Below, piece by piece: positions 22,516 to 31,345 of a stretch of 64,000 bases of DNA. Where the stretch lies: contig DASUKN010000069.1 in NCBI GenBank assembly GCA_036278715.1, positions 1 through 64,000 of the forward strand, read 5' to 3'. The first letter of the stretch is position 1, and every line of letters begins with the position of its first letter. Both the position numbers and the translations under genes were made by a program. The stretch comes from Udaeobacter sp025935755 (GTDB lineage: Bacteria; Verrucomicrobiota; Verrucomicrobiia; Chthoniobacterales; UBA10450). A model generated the notes under the pieces. That model had not been told where the DNA came from. It saw nothing but the letters and a program-made list of their open reading frames with translations, and ran no database searches.

Positions 22516-22750
22516 TGCCTTCGGCGCGTTGAACCGTGGAAGCGTTGAATCGTTAAAGCGTCGATCCGATGTAACGACATAACGATGTAACGAGTCAGGC
22601 TATCTTTCGTGATTCCTTCGTCATCTCGATCACAGCGCAATCCGGCGCGCACGCATCTTGCGTGCAGTGTTCGGCATCTTGCCTGACAAAGGCTCAAGGA
22701 GCTCGAGGCAGGGATGCCGCGAACTGCACGCTGGAAGCGTGCGCTCCCAA
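22516..22750. repeat. Repeat-filled gap between ileS and lspA (family D and tandem units)
   Basis: The lspA-proximal part has short direct units (GTTGAACCGT, GTTGAATCGTTAAAGCGT and ACGATGTAACGA variants). The ileS-proximal part is a family D palindrome: GCGCACGCATCTTGCGTGCA...CTGCACGCTGGAAGCGTGCG (22649-22744). A coding relative of the same style lies in polB. No gene is seen here. Confidence 0.65.
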
Positions 22751-25747
22751 TCATGTCGCGTCGGCTCCAGCCACCACGCTCTCGCAGCGATCGCACAAGT
22801 CCGGGTGCGCTTTGCTTGTACCTACGCTCGGCCGGTGTCGCCAGCAGCGGGCGCATTTTTCGTAAGGCGTTTTCGTCACCGACGCGCTCGCTTCTTTGGC
22901 CTGTTGAATCGTCAAATCACTCAAAATAAAAAATTCCTCCAGTTCTTCCTTGGAAATTTTTTGTGTGACATCGGAATCCGAGTTTAGAACTACGCGGGCT
23001 TCCAGCGTGTTGCCGATTACTTTCTCCTGGCGCGCCTGCTCGATCGCCTGCCCGATGATGCCGCGCAATCTTAATAGCTCCTCGACCTGCTCGATTGCTT
23101 CGCGTCCTCTTCCCTGTGTTTGAGGAAACTCCTGGACGTGAACCGAACGTGTAACCGGAGTTACTGACCCCGGCTGGCCGGCATCAGCGATGCCGGCTAC
23201 AGCTGAGTAACGCCATGCTTCCTCAGCGGTGAAAACCAGCACAGGCGCAAGCAAACTGCAGAGCGCCTCGAAAACTTCGCGCATTGCCATCTGTGTTGCA
23301 CGGCGGCGTGGCGAATTCGGTGCGTCGCAATACATGCGGTCTTTGGTGATATCGACGTACAAGCTGCTCAAATCCACAGCGCAAAACTGATTGATCGCAT
23401 GATACACCTTGTGGAACTCGAATTTTTCATACGCGGACCGGCATGTCGCGATCACTTCGTCCAATCGCTCCAGAATCCAGCGATCGACTAGTGTCGTTCC
23501 GACCAAAGTCGAGGCTGCACCGGAGGCGGCGAGACCAGGCTTTGCATCCCGATGCGCTACCTTTAAGGTTTCATCGCGGGCTCCCTCGACTTCTCCCGCG
23601 TGCGCGGGATCCGCTCGGGATGACCGCGTGTTCGGCAAATCATGGAGATTACCGAGCAAAATCCTGAGGGTATTGCGAATGCGGCGATATGTGTCGCCGA
23701 GACGAGTGAAGATTTCTTCGGAGAACGGAACGTCGGTCGTGTAATCAATGCTACTGGCCCAAAGTCGCAGCAGGTCTGCGCCATATTTGCCGACGAAATG
23801 ATCGGCAGCAGTTGGTTTTTCGTATGTGCCCGACTTGGAAATCTTTTTTCCGTCCACATCGACGACGAAACCGTGAGTGACACACATTTTGTACGGCGCA
23901 CGATTATTCAGCGCGATGCTGGTCATCAGCGACGATTGAAACCAGCCGCGGTGCTGGTCAGTCGCCTCGAGATACATGTCCGCAGGATCCCGCAACTCGG
24001 GATGGACCGCGCACACGGCTTTATGGGAAACGCCGCTATCGATCCAGACGTCGATCGTGTCGGTGCCTTTCGTTGTGCCCAAGGGTAATCCAACTTCTTT
24101 TGCCAGCGCCGCATCGTCCCATTCAAACCAAATATTCGAGCCGTGCTGCGCCACAAGATCGGCCAGCTTGCGAATGACGGTTGGATCGAGAATGGCTTCC
24201 GAAGTAGCGCGACCGTCCCGGTTGCGTTCTTCCGAGGACGAAGCAGAGAGATGCCCTGCTCTGTAAAAAACCGGCAACGGCACACCCCAGCTGCGTTGAC
24301 GTGAGATCACCCAGTCGGGTCGCGATTCAACCGTGCCCGCGATGCGGTTTTCGCCCCACGCCGGAATCCACTTCACTTCCTCGTGAATCGCCTGGAGCGC
24401 TCTGCCGCGCAGCGCATCGATACGGATGAAAAACTGATCGACGTTACGGAAAATGATCGGCGTTTTTGACCGCCAGCAATATGGATACGAGTGATGAAAT
24501 TTTTCTTCGCCCAGCAGCGTCCCCCGTTCGCGAAGCAACTCGACGATATCAGCGTTGGCATCAAAAACGTATTTGCCAGTTAGATTCGGCAAACCTGCTT
24601 CATCGGTATAACGGCCATGATCGTCGACGGGCGATAAGATCGGCAGGTTGTGTTTTCTTCCCAGAACGTAATCGTCCGCTCCATGACCCGGCGCGATGTG
24701 CACCGCACCCGTGCCTGAGTCCATCGTAACAAAGCCGGCCGTGAATATGGGGACCTCTCGATCCAGAAATGGATGGCGCGCTTTAACCCCTTCCAGATCG
24801 GCTCCGGGAAATGAGGCAAGAGGTTTTCCGACTGGTTGCAATCCCGTGGCTGCAGAAAAGCGCGGGATAAGTTTTTCAGCAAGAACTAGAGTAGTGCGAC
24901 CGTCTCGGTTGCGAGATTCACCCGAATCCGCGCCAGCGGATTCGCCTCGTAGCGAATCCGAGGCATGCACTACCTCGAATTCCTGGACGACGTAATTTTC
25001 TTTTGCATCCACCGCAATGGCGAGATTGGCCGGCAACGTCCAGGGAGTCGTCGTCCAGATGGCGATGCTAGTGTTTGCCAGGGCGTTCGGAGAACGCGCT
25101 CCACCCACGACCGGAAATTTGACGTAAACGGCAGTGTCGTCGCGCTCTTGGTATTCCACTTCAGCCTCAGCGAGGGCGGTCTGCGCGCCGGTGCTCCAAA
25201 AAACAGGTTTCTGCGCCTCGTACACCAGGTTTTTTTCGACGAAAACCGCGAGCGCACGTAATATTTCCGCTTCGTACTTGGGATCCATCGTAAGATAAGG
25301 ATGTTCCCAGTCACCGAACACTCCGAGGCGCTTGAATTGCTTGCGCTGGATGTCGATAAACTTCCGCGCGAACGCTTCGCATTTTTTGCGGACCTCCAGC
25401 GGAGAAAGCTCTCGCGATTCCTTGACTACTTTGTATTCGATCGGAAGACCGTGACAATCCCAACCGGGCACGTATGGCGCACGTTTGCCGAGCATGGTCT
25501 GCGATTTCACAACGAAATCCTTGAGGATTTTGTTGAGCGCTGTGCCCATATGCACATCGCCATTCGCGAAAGGGGGTCCATCATGCAGAACAAATAACTC
25601 GCGACCTTCTCGCGACTTTTGAATCTGCCGGTAAATCCCGGCCTCTTCCCATGCTTTGAGCATTTCCGGTTCCCGGGCGGCAAGGTTTGCCTTCATCGGG
25701 AAATCCGTCCGCGGCAGGTTCAATGTGTCTTTGTAATTCTGGCTCAT
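22751..25747 (-). CDS. ileS: Isoleucyl-tRNA synthetase
   Basis: 998 residues, about 60 longer than the usual ~940. The class I motifs are intact: HIGH-type PPFANGDVHMGTALNKILKD, KMSKS-type DGKKISKSGTYEKP, and the C-terminal zinc finger with CARCWRH and CDRCE. The editing domain is present (WTTTPWTLPANLAIAV). The excess length is explained by in-frame insertions of palindromic repeats: ESRNRDGRTT, ERNRDGRATS, ADPAHAGEVEGARDETLK with KPGLAASGAA, and AGIADAGQPGSVTPVTR. They fall in regions expected to be surface loops. It is followed by lspA. Confidence 0.97.
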   Translation of the reverse strand: MSQNYKDTLNLPRTDFPMKANLAAREPEMLKAWEEAGIYRQIQKSREGRELFVLHDGPPFANGDVHMGTALNKILKDFVVKSQTMLGKRAPYVPGWDCHGLPIEYKVVKESRELSPLEVRKKCEAFARKFIDIQRKQFKRLGVFGDWEHPYLTMDPKYEAEILRALAVFVEKNLVYEAQKPVFWSTGAQTALAEAEVEYQERDDTAVYVKFPVVGGARSPNALANTSIAIWTTTPWTLPANLAIAVDAKENYVVQEFEVVHASDSLRGESAGADSGESRNRDGRTTLVLAEKLIPRFSAATGLQPVGKPLASFPGADLEGVKARHPFLDREVPIFTAGFVTMDSGTGAVHIAPGHGADDYVLGRKHNLPILSPVDDHGRYTDEAGLPNLTGKYVFDANADIVELLRERGTLLGEEKFHHSYPYCWRSKTPIIFRNVDQFFIRIDALRGRALQAIHEEVKWIPAWGENRIAGTVESRPDWVISRQRSWGVPLPVFYRAGHLSASSSEERNRDGRATSEAILDPTVIRKLADLVAQHGSNIWFEWDDAALAKEVGLPLGTTKGTDTIDVWIDSGVSHKAVCAVHPELRDPADMYLEATDQHRGWFQSSLMTSIALNNRAPYKMCVTHGFVVDVDGKKISKSGTYEKPTAADHFVGKYGADLLRLWASSIDYTTDVPFSEEIFTRLGDTYRRIRNTLRILLGNLHDLPNTRSSRADPAHAGEVEGARDETLKVAHRDAKPGLAASGAASTLVGTTLVDRWILERLDEVIATCRSAYEKFEFHKVYHAINQFCAVDLSSLYVDITKDRMYCDAPNSPRRRATQMAMREVFEALCSLLAPVLVFTAEEAWRYSAVAGIADAGQPGSVTPVTRSVHVQEFPQTQGRGREAIEQVEELLRLRGIIGQAIEQARQEKVIGNTLEARVVLNSDSDVTQKISKEELEEFFILSDLTIQQAKEASASVTKTPYEKCARCWRHRPSVGTSKAHPDLCDRCESVVAGADAT
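23151..23203. repeat. Family E palindrome within ileS
   Basis: GTAACCGGAGTTACTGACCC, then CGGCTGGCCGGCATCAGCGA, ending TGCCGGCTACAGC. It contains two hairpins (GTAACCGGAGTTAC and GCCGGCATC-AGC-GATGCCGGC). It is read as AGIADAGQPGSVTPVT in the anticodon-binding region; its sister is in the S9 peptidase. Confidence 0.75.
23493..23624. repeat. Family B repeat within ileS
   Basis: A full-length family B element (ends GTCGTTCCGACCAAAGTCGA and CCTCGACTTCTCCCGCGTGC plus CGGGATGAC) adds ~44 in-frame residues between the catalytic core and the anticodon-binding domain. This is the only family B copy found within a core protein domain order in this window. Confidence 0.8.
24202..24264. repeat. Family F repeat within ileS, copy 1
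   Basis: GTAGCGCGACCGTCCCGGTT with GCGTTCTTCCGAGGACG and the hairpin AGCAGAGAGATGCCCTGCT. On the coding strand it gives SASSSEERNRDGRAT. It shares its first 25 bp with copy 2. Confidence 0.72.
24890..24973. repeat. Family F repeat within ileS, copy 2
   Basis: GTAGTGCGACCGTCTCGGTT at the left and GCATGCACTAC at the right are inverse ends; the centre has GGATTCG-CCTCGTAG-CGAATCC. It is read as SDSLRGESAGADSGES followed by RNRDGRTT in the editing-domain region. Confidence 0.75.
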
Positions 25748-25827
25748 GGCGAGCGGGCGACGCTAACATCCGTCAATCGACGAAGCAACGCGGTGACGGA
25801 TTGGGCGACGCTAGAAAAGCTACCAGC

Positions 25828-28608
25828 TTAAATTGAAAACGCGTCGGCAACGAGCCGTGCTTGCTCCCGTTTGTGACGGGCGAGCGAGCCGACGGCGGGG
25901 CTGGCACTGGCTTCACGGCCGGTGTAGGCGATTTCGGTGCAGAAAAGTGTACGCAATCGCGGTTCGATGAAAGTCCACGCACCCATGTTTTGCGGCTCTT
26001 CCTGGCACCAGACGAGCTTGGCGCCTTTCGAAAACGGCTTGAGCATTTCGCGCAGCCTGTTCTCAGCAAGGGGATAAAGTTGCTCGATGCGAATGAGCGC
26101 TGCGTCCTTTATTTTCCGTTCACTGCGATATTTCAACAGATCGTAATAAACCTTGCCGGAGCAAAAGATGATGCGCTTCACGTTCTCTGGACGTGGAACG
26201 CTTTCTCCGGAAGCGTTGATCGTCTTCCGAGAAGCCGATGCACCGTCGGCGAGAATTTCTTCGAACCGCCCATGGATAAATTCTTCAGCTGGCGACGACG
26301 CATACTTCGCGCGCAACAGACTCTTAGGCGTGGCAATGATGAGCGGCTTGATAAAATCGCGTTTCATCTGGCGGCGCAACACGTGAAAATACTGCGCAGC
26401 AGTAGTGACATTGCAGACCTGGATGTTGTCCTCGGCACATTCTTGCAGGAAACGCTCGATGCGCGCGTTCGAGTGTTCCGGCCCCTGGCCTTCATACCCG
26501 TGCGGGAGCAACAGCACAATGCCACTGGGACGTTGCCACTTGGATTCCGCCGATACGATGAATTGATCGATGATGGTCTGTGCGCCATTTGCGAAGTCGC
26601 CAAATTGCGCCTCCCACAGGCAAAGCATTTTCGGATACTCCAACGAGTAACCGTAATCGAATCCGAGCACGGCAGCCTCGGAGAGCGGGCTGTTGTAAAT
26701 GCAAATGCGCCCTTGTTTTTCAGCCAGGTGCATCAACGGCACGTACGGTTCGCCCGTCTTCGCGTCATAAAGTACCGAGTGGCGTGTGCTGAACGTGCCG
26801 CGCGAACTGTCCTGGCCCGATAATCGGATCGGGATTCCCTCAAGGAGCAGCGATCCAAATGCGAGTGCCTCGGCGAAATGCCATTCGTACGGCCCGCCAT
26901 CCTCGAAAACTTTGCGCTGGTGATCGAGCACGATGCGTTGGATTTTCGGTTGGACCTGGAATTTTTCCGGAACACGCGTCAACCCGTCGACAATTGTTTT
27001 CAGGGTTTTCTCGCTGATCGCCGTCGGCTCCGATTCGCTCGTGTATTTCGGTTGAAAAATGGCCGTCGATTCCCGAAATCTTGCTTTCTGGTTTGCCCGG
27101 CGTTTTTCGATCGCGTTCACTTCATCACGCGTCATTTCAAGTCGCAGAGCGAATTCGGTTTCCAACGACGCTGCGTCGTCTTCAGTCAGCGTTCCGGCAT
27201 CCAGCAACTCACGTTTATAAAGCTGCGTTACAGAGGGACGTTTCTCGATTTTTGCGTAAAGATCGGGCTGCGTGAACGACGGCTCGTCACCTTCATTGTG
27301 GCCGTAACGGCGATAACAATACAAATCGATCACAACGTCGCGTCCGAATTTCTGCCGGAAATCCAATGCCAGGTCGCTAACAAACTTCACCGCGAGCGGA
27401 TCATCGCCGTTCACATGAAAAATTGGCGCTTCAATCATCTTCGCGATGTCCGTGGCGTACTGTGATGATCGCGCGTCCTGGGGAAGAGTGGTGAAACCGA
27501 TCTGGTTGTTCACCACAATGTGAATGGTGCCGCCTGTGCTGTAGCCGTGCAGTTGAGAGAGGTTCAGCGTCTCCGCCACAATTCCCTGCGCAATAAACGC
27601 CGCATCCCCGTGCACCAGCAGCGGCAGAACCTTCTTGCGATGCTCGATGTCGTGACGAATCCGTTGCCGGGCGCGCGCCTTCCCTTCCACGACTGGATCG
27701 ACAGCTTCCAAGTGGCTTGGGTTTGACGAAAGGCGGATCTCGATCTCCGCGCCTGAAGCGAGCCTCCGCACGGCGTCGTAGCCGAGGTGATATTTCACGT
27801 CGCCATCGCCGGCCACCAAATCAGGAATGTAATTCTCGCTAAACTCGGTGAAGATGATCTTGAGCGATTTACGCAGGAAATTCGCAAGCACATTGAGCCG
27901 GCCGCGATGCGCCATGCCCATGCAAATCTCTTCGATGCCCGCGTCCGGGCATTTGTGCAGAATTGTGTCCAGAGCGACCAGGAGGGTTTCCGCTCCCTGT
28001 AAGGAAAAGCGCTTTTGCCCCACATAGCGGGTATGCAAAAAAGTCTCGAACGATTCTGCTTCGAGCAGCACCCGCAAGAGCGCGACCTGAACTGCAGACG
28101 GCGTGGAATGTTTGTGCGGGCGGGTTTCCAGCCGTCGCCGGATCCATTCGCGGACGCGCGGATCCTGGATGTGCATGAATTCCGACCCGATGGAATCAGC
28201 ATAAATTCGGTCGAGCCCGGCGATCATTTCGCGCAGCGTCATCTGCCGGTTATCGAGGAAGAACTTCGATGAAACGCGCACGTCCAGATCGGAATCGGTG
28301 AATCCAAACTCGCTCAGCCGTAGCAATGGGTTTGTCGATCTGCCCTCCTGCAGGGGATCCAAACGCGCGATGCTGTGACCCAGTGAGCAATACGCGTAGA
28401 CCAATCCATCAACCCGTGTCTGCAATGCTGCTTCGCGAGCTTCGACTCCAGACTCAACCGCGCCGTTATGCCCTGGGAGATTGCCCAGTTCGAATCCTTC
28501 AAAAAAAGCAGACCACCCCGAATCGACCGCATCCGGATTTTCCTGCCAACGGCGATAGTTGTCTTCAATCAGGTGAAGATTCGCCCGAGCGTCGATTGAA
28601 GTTCGCAT
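25828..28608 (-). CDS. sucA: 2-oxoglutarate dehydrogenase E1 component
   Basis: 926 residues of the homodimeric thiamine-diphosphate E1: ICMGMAHRGRLNVLANFL, HGDAAFIAQGIVAETLNLSQ, HGYSTGGTIHIVVNNQIGFT and LLPHGYEGQGPEHSNARIER are all conserved, and the short N-terminal segment NYRRWQENPDAVDSGWSAFF recruits E2. It decarboxylates 2-oxoglutarate in the TCA cycle. The partner E2 (sucB) is not in the window; ileS follows after 80 bp. The start faces the divergent htrA gene, so promoters for both lie in the short region between 28608 and 28682. Confidence 0.97.
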   Translation of the reverse strand: MRTSIDARANLHLIEDNYRRWQENPDAVDSGWSAFFEGFELGNLPGHNGAVESGVEAREAALQTRVDGLVYAYCSLGHSIARLDPLQEGRSTNPLLRLSEFGFTDSDLDVRVSSKFFLDNRQMTLREMIAGLDRIYADSIGSEFMHIQDPRVREWIRRRLETRPHKHSTPSAVQVALLRVLLEAESFETFLHTRYVGQKRFSLQGAETLLVALDTILHKCPDAGIEEICMGMAHRGRLNVLANFLRKSLKIIFTEFSENYIPDLVAGDGDVKYHLGYDAVRRLASGAEIEIRLSSNPSHLEAVDPVVEGKARARQRIRHDIEHRKKVLPLLVHGDAAFIAQGIVAETLNLSQLHGYSTGGTIHIVVNNQIGFTTLPQDARSSQYATDIAKMIEAPIFHVNGDDPLAVKFVSDLALDFRQKFGRDVVIDLYCYRRYGHNEGDEPSFTQPDLYAKIEKRPSVTQLYKRELLDAGTLTEDDAASLETEFALRLEMTRDEVNAIEKRRANQKARFRESTAIFQPKYTSESEPTAISEKTLKTIVDGLTRVPEKFQVQPKIQRIVLDHQRKVFEDGGPYEWHFAEALAFGSLLLEGIPIRLSGQDSSRGTFSTRHSVLYDAKTGEPYVPLMHLAEKQGRICIYNSPLSEAAVLGFDYGYSLEYPKMLCLWEAQFGDFANGAQTIIDQFIVSAESKWQRPSGIVLLLPHGYEGQGPEHSNARIERFLQECAEDNIQVCNVTTAAQYFHVLRRQMKRDFIKPLIIATPKSLLRAKYASSPAEEFIHGRFEEILADGASASRKTINASGESVPRPENVKRIIFCSGKVYYDLLKYRSERKIKDAALIRIEQLYPLAENRLREMLKPFSKGAKLVWCQEEPQNMGAWTFIEPRLRTLFCTEIAYTGREASASPAVGSLARHKREQARLVADAFSI

Positions 28609-28681
28609 GGCAATAATGTCCGATGATTACGGATGGCGGCAAGTTGACAGTCCAAAGCCAGCCTCGTTACTTGATGCCGTT

Positions 28682-29833
28682 ATGCCTCTGATCAATCGTG
28701 CTCTTGGCACGGCTGCGGTTTTCCTCGTTTTCGGCGCTTCTGTGCCGTGTTTCGCACAGGCCGATCCGGCGTCGGAACCGGCTGTTTTGGCTGTGGCCAA
28801 GGTTCTGCCTGCGGTGGTAAACATCAACACAGAGCGCGTGGTTCGACGCACAGTGCGCGATCCGTTCGACGACTTTTACTCGCAATTCTTCGGTTACAAC
28901 CGTTTTCGCCCCCGCGAAGTTCGTCAAACGCTGCAAAGCCTCGGGTCCGGATTCATCATCGATCCAGCTGGTTACATTGTGACGAACCAGCACGTAGTTG
29001 AGCGCGCTGCGGATTTGAAAATTCATGTAACGACTAACGACGGAAAGACGTATCGCGCCCGCTACATCACCGGTGATGACAAGAACGATCTTGCGTTTAT
29101 CAAAATCGACGCAGAAACCGTTTTCCCCTTCATCAATCTGGACAATATTTCCCCAAATTTGTTAGGCCAGACAGTGATGGTAGTTGGCAACGCGGCAGGC
29201 TACGGCAGCTCGATCAGCCGCGGTGTGTTGAGCGCAGTCAAACGCGATATCACCGTCGACGAGACGGATTACAAGGGCCTGGTGCAGACCGACGCGGCAA
29301 TCAATCCTGGCAATAGCGGTGGTCCCGTGGTCGATCTCTCCGGCCGATTGGTAGGTATTGCGTCTGCGAAAATGGCGTTTACGCCACAAGGCGTTCCCAC
29401 CCAGGGCCTCGGGTTCGCCATTCCGGCCGATGTGGTGCGTGACAGCGTCAATCAATTCAAGCAGGCGGCCATGAAGCAGGGTAAAGTTAAGGGCTCGCCT
29501 GCACCTGCCGCGCCCGGCGCTGCGCGCGCCGAAAAATTGTTTGGAATGCAGCTGCAAGATCTGACCTCGGAGTTGAGCGACGCGCTCGGTTATTTGCGAG
29601 GCCGTGGGGTTTTAATTACGGCAGTAGAACCGGACAGCCCTGCGGACGACGCCGGGATCAAGCGAGGCATGGTGCTGTATCGCGTGAACAAATCTGCAGT
29701 CTCCTCCACCAAGGACGTCGAGGAGGCGCTTGGAGCGGCCGAGAGTGGCGCAAACGTTGACTTCATGGTGGGGATAATTCGCGCGCGTGGAGAGAATCAT
29801 GGACTCGCTACCCTGAGTCTCAAAGCGCGGTAA
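28682..29833 (+). CDS. HtrA/DegP-like periplasmic serine protease
   Basis: 383 residues from the ATG that gives a clean signal peptide (MPLINRALGTAAVFLVFGAS, cleaved near CFAQ). The trypsin-like domain has His104 (NQHVVE), Asp136 (NDLAFIK) and Ser212 (NPGNSGGP). One PDZ domain follows (LITAVEPDSPADDAGIKRGM). The single PDZ makes it DegS-like in layout, but with a cleavable signal it is probably soluble. Such proteases degrade or check misfolded envelope proteins. An upstream in-frame ATG at 28607 overlaps the sucA start and is unlikely. It precedes the ABC transporter operon by 50 bp and may be co-transcribed. Confidence 0.9.
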   Translation: MPLINRALGTAAVFLVFGASVPCFAQADPASEPAVLAVAKVLPAVVNINTERVVRRTVRDPFDDFYSQFFGYNRFRPREVRQTLQSLGSGFIIDPAGYIVTNQHVVERAADLKIHVTTNDGKTYRARYITGDDKNDLAFIKIDAETVFPFINLDNISPNLLGQTVMVVGNAAGYGSSISRGVLSAVKRDITVDETDYKGLVQTDAAINPGNSGGPVVDLSGRLVGIASAKMAFTPQGVPTQGLGFAIPADVVRDSVNQFKQAAMKQGKVKGSPAPAAPGAARAEKLFGMQLQDLTSELSDALGYLRGRGVLITAVEPDSPADDAGIKRGMVLYRVNKSAVSSTKDVEEALGAAESGANVDFMVGIIRARGENHGLATLSLKAR

Positions 29834-29883
29834 AAAAAATTGGCAACGCAACCGCAGTTCGGTTGTCTCATCGAAATGTCGCA

Positions 29884-30819
29884 ATGATCAAAGTTGAGAA
29901 TTTGACGAAACGGTACGCTGGTCACACCGCGATTCAGGATCTGAATTTCGAGGTGAGCCAGGGCGAGATCATGGGATTTCTTGGACCGAACGGCGCTGGA
30001 AAAACCACCACAATGCGCATATTGGCCGGCTTTATGCCGCCGACTTCCGGTCGCGCGAGCATCGCCGGCTTTGACGTGTTCGCACAATCGCTCCAGGCGC
30101 GATCTCATATTGGCTACATGCCCGAAAATGTCCCCCTTTATACCGATATGCGCGTGACCGAATACCTGAATTATCGCGCGGCGCTCAAGGGTGTGCCGCA
30201 CCGCCGCATTTCCGAAAGGGTAGGTGACGTGAAGGAACTTTGCGGCGTCAAGGAGGTCGAACGCAAACTTATTGGCACTTTATCCAAAGGGTTTCGTCAA
30301 CGAGTGGGTCTGGCCGATGCGCTCCTGGCCGAACCCGATCTTCTCATTCTGGACGAACCCACGATTGGCCTCGATCCCAATCAAATCAGGCAGGTACGGG
30401 AGTTGATTAAAAATCTCGGCAGACAGCACACGATTTTGCTTTCTACTCATATCCTGCCCGAGGTGGAGATGACCTGCAGCCGAGTGGTCATCGTTCACAA
30501 GGGCAGAATCGAAGCGTGCGATACACCTGAGAATTTGCTAGGGAAAGTCAGACAAGCCGGTGGCGTAGAGCTTGAGGCAAAGGTCGGAACAGATAACGGC
30601 GAGGAACAACTGAAAAAAATTCCCGGCGTCCGAGATGTGGTTGCCGATGGTGACGCCGATTGGAAGAGATTCTCGCTGCGGGTCGAATCCGGCGCGGACG
30701 TTCGCGAAGAGGTCTTTCGGCTAGCGGTTGAACGGCGCTGGGCCGTGCGCGAACTCACTCAACGACGGGGAACGCTCGAGGACGTTTTCGTCGAGCTGAC
30801 TCATCCGGATCACGTATAG
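29884..30819 (+). CDS. ABC transporter ATP-binding protein, GldA/NatA type
   Basis: 311 residues. Walker A GPNGAGKT at residues 34-41, signature LSKGFRQRVGLADALL, Walker B LLILDEPTIGLDPNQ, and switch His in LLSTHIL. The C-terminal extension (GVELEAKVGTDNGEEQLKKI and on) is typical of the DrrA/NatA/GldA group. It should energise the permease encoded at 31338. In gliding Bacteroidetes the homologous GldA works with GldF and GldG, and the same set follows here. MIKVENLTKRYAG is the expected start; seven upstream in-frame residues are discounted. Confidence 0.9.
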   Translation: MIKVENLTKRYAGHTAIQDLNFEVSQGEIMGFLGPNGAGKTTTMRILAGFMPPTSGRASIAGFDVFAQSLQARSHIGYMPENVPLYTDMRVTEYLNYRAALKGVPHRRISERVGDVKELCGVKEVERKLIGTLSKGFRQRVGLADALLAEPDLLILDEPTIGLDPNQIRQVRELIKNLGRQHTILLSTHILPEVEMTCSRVVIVHKGRIEACDTPENLLGKVRQAGGVELEAKVGTDNGEEQLKKIPGVRDVVADGDADWKRFSLRVESGADVREEVFRLAVERRWAVRELTQRRGTLEDVFVELTHPDHV

Positions 30820-30821
30820 CC

Positions 30822-30843
30822 GGAGTAATGGAGTAATGGAGCG
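30822..30843. repeat. Left terminal inverted repeat of the four-helix-bundle element
   Basis: Two and a half units of GGAGTAAT; TGGAGTAATGGAGCG (30829-30843) recurs perfectly inverted at 31305-31319. The start codon of the four-helix-bundle gene (30836) lies inside it. Confidence 0.78.
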
Positions 30844-31345
30844 TTACGAAACGGAACGTCGGAACAAGAATCGCGGCTACATGAAGCTGATCGTCTGGCA
30901 AAGGGCGATGGCGTTGTTCGACGTTTTCAAAATGATTTTTAACGAATCAAATATTGATCTCAAACTTCGTTCGCAAATTGCAGATTCTGCTCAATCGATC
31001 TCAGCAAACATATCCGAGGGATACGGCCGCCGTTCTGTGAGCGAGTACATTCAGTTTCTCTACTACGCGCTTGGATCACTTGCCGAAACGATGACTCGGG
31101 CGATCGGCTTGCAGCGAACACGTCAGATTTCCGCAGCTCGATTTCAGGATTTTGACCTGCTGCACTACGAAGTTGAAAACCGCCGTCTGCGTCTGATCGA
31201 GAAGCTAGAGCACAAACGCGACGATGAAGATTGGATCGCGCGAATCTCAGAGGATCCCGAGGAGTACCTCATTACTCCACCACTCCACGACTCCATTACT
31301 CCATCGCTCCATTACTCCACCACTCCATCGTCCACCCATGCGTAA
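30836..31345 (+). CDS. Four-helix-bundle protein (TIGR02436 family) inserted in an ABC operon
   Basis: 169 residues. The domain from about residue 16 shows the family pattern LIVWQRAMALFDVFKMI, LRSQIADSAQSISANISEGY, GRRSVSEYIQFLYYALGSLA and a final long helix. The family includes proteins encoded in 23S rRNA intervening sequences and resembles the Avd protein of retroelements; its biochemical role is not settled. The C-terminal tail (ITPPLHDSITPSLHYSTTPS) is translated from a tandem repeat and is probably unstructured. The gene separates the transporter ATPase from its permease and overlaps the permease start by 8 bp. An internal ATG at 30881 (MKLIVWQRAM) could be the original start. A truncated relative lies at 1696-1910. 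Confidence 0.85.
   Translation: MERYETERRNKNRGYMKLIVWQRAMALFDVFKMIFNESNIDLKLRSQIADSAQSISANISEGYGRRSVSEYIQFLYYALGSLAETMTRAIGLQRTRQISAARFQDFDLLHYEVENRRLRLIEKLEHKRDDEDWIARISEDPEEYLITPPLHDSITPSLHYSTTPSSTHA
31269..31330. repeat. Right tandem/inverted repeat of the four-helix-bundle element
   Basis: Seven or so degenerate units of (CA)TTACTCC, CACTCC and similar, in the opposite sense to the left repeat; CGCTCCATTACTCCA is a perfect inverse of the left end. It encodes the C-terminal tail of the upstream protein and ends 8 bp before the permease start. Confidence 0.78.

Noticed and set aside
25861..26823. A 320-codon open frame on the + strand opposite sucA
   Set aside because: It lies wholly within sucA on the opposite strand and its translation shows no family motif; it is a shadow of codon use in a GC-rich gene.
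30836..31345. Diversity-generating retroelement (Avd-like four-helix protein)
   Set aside because: No reverse transcriptase, template repeat or variable repeat is found nearby; only the fold family is shared.
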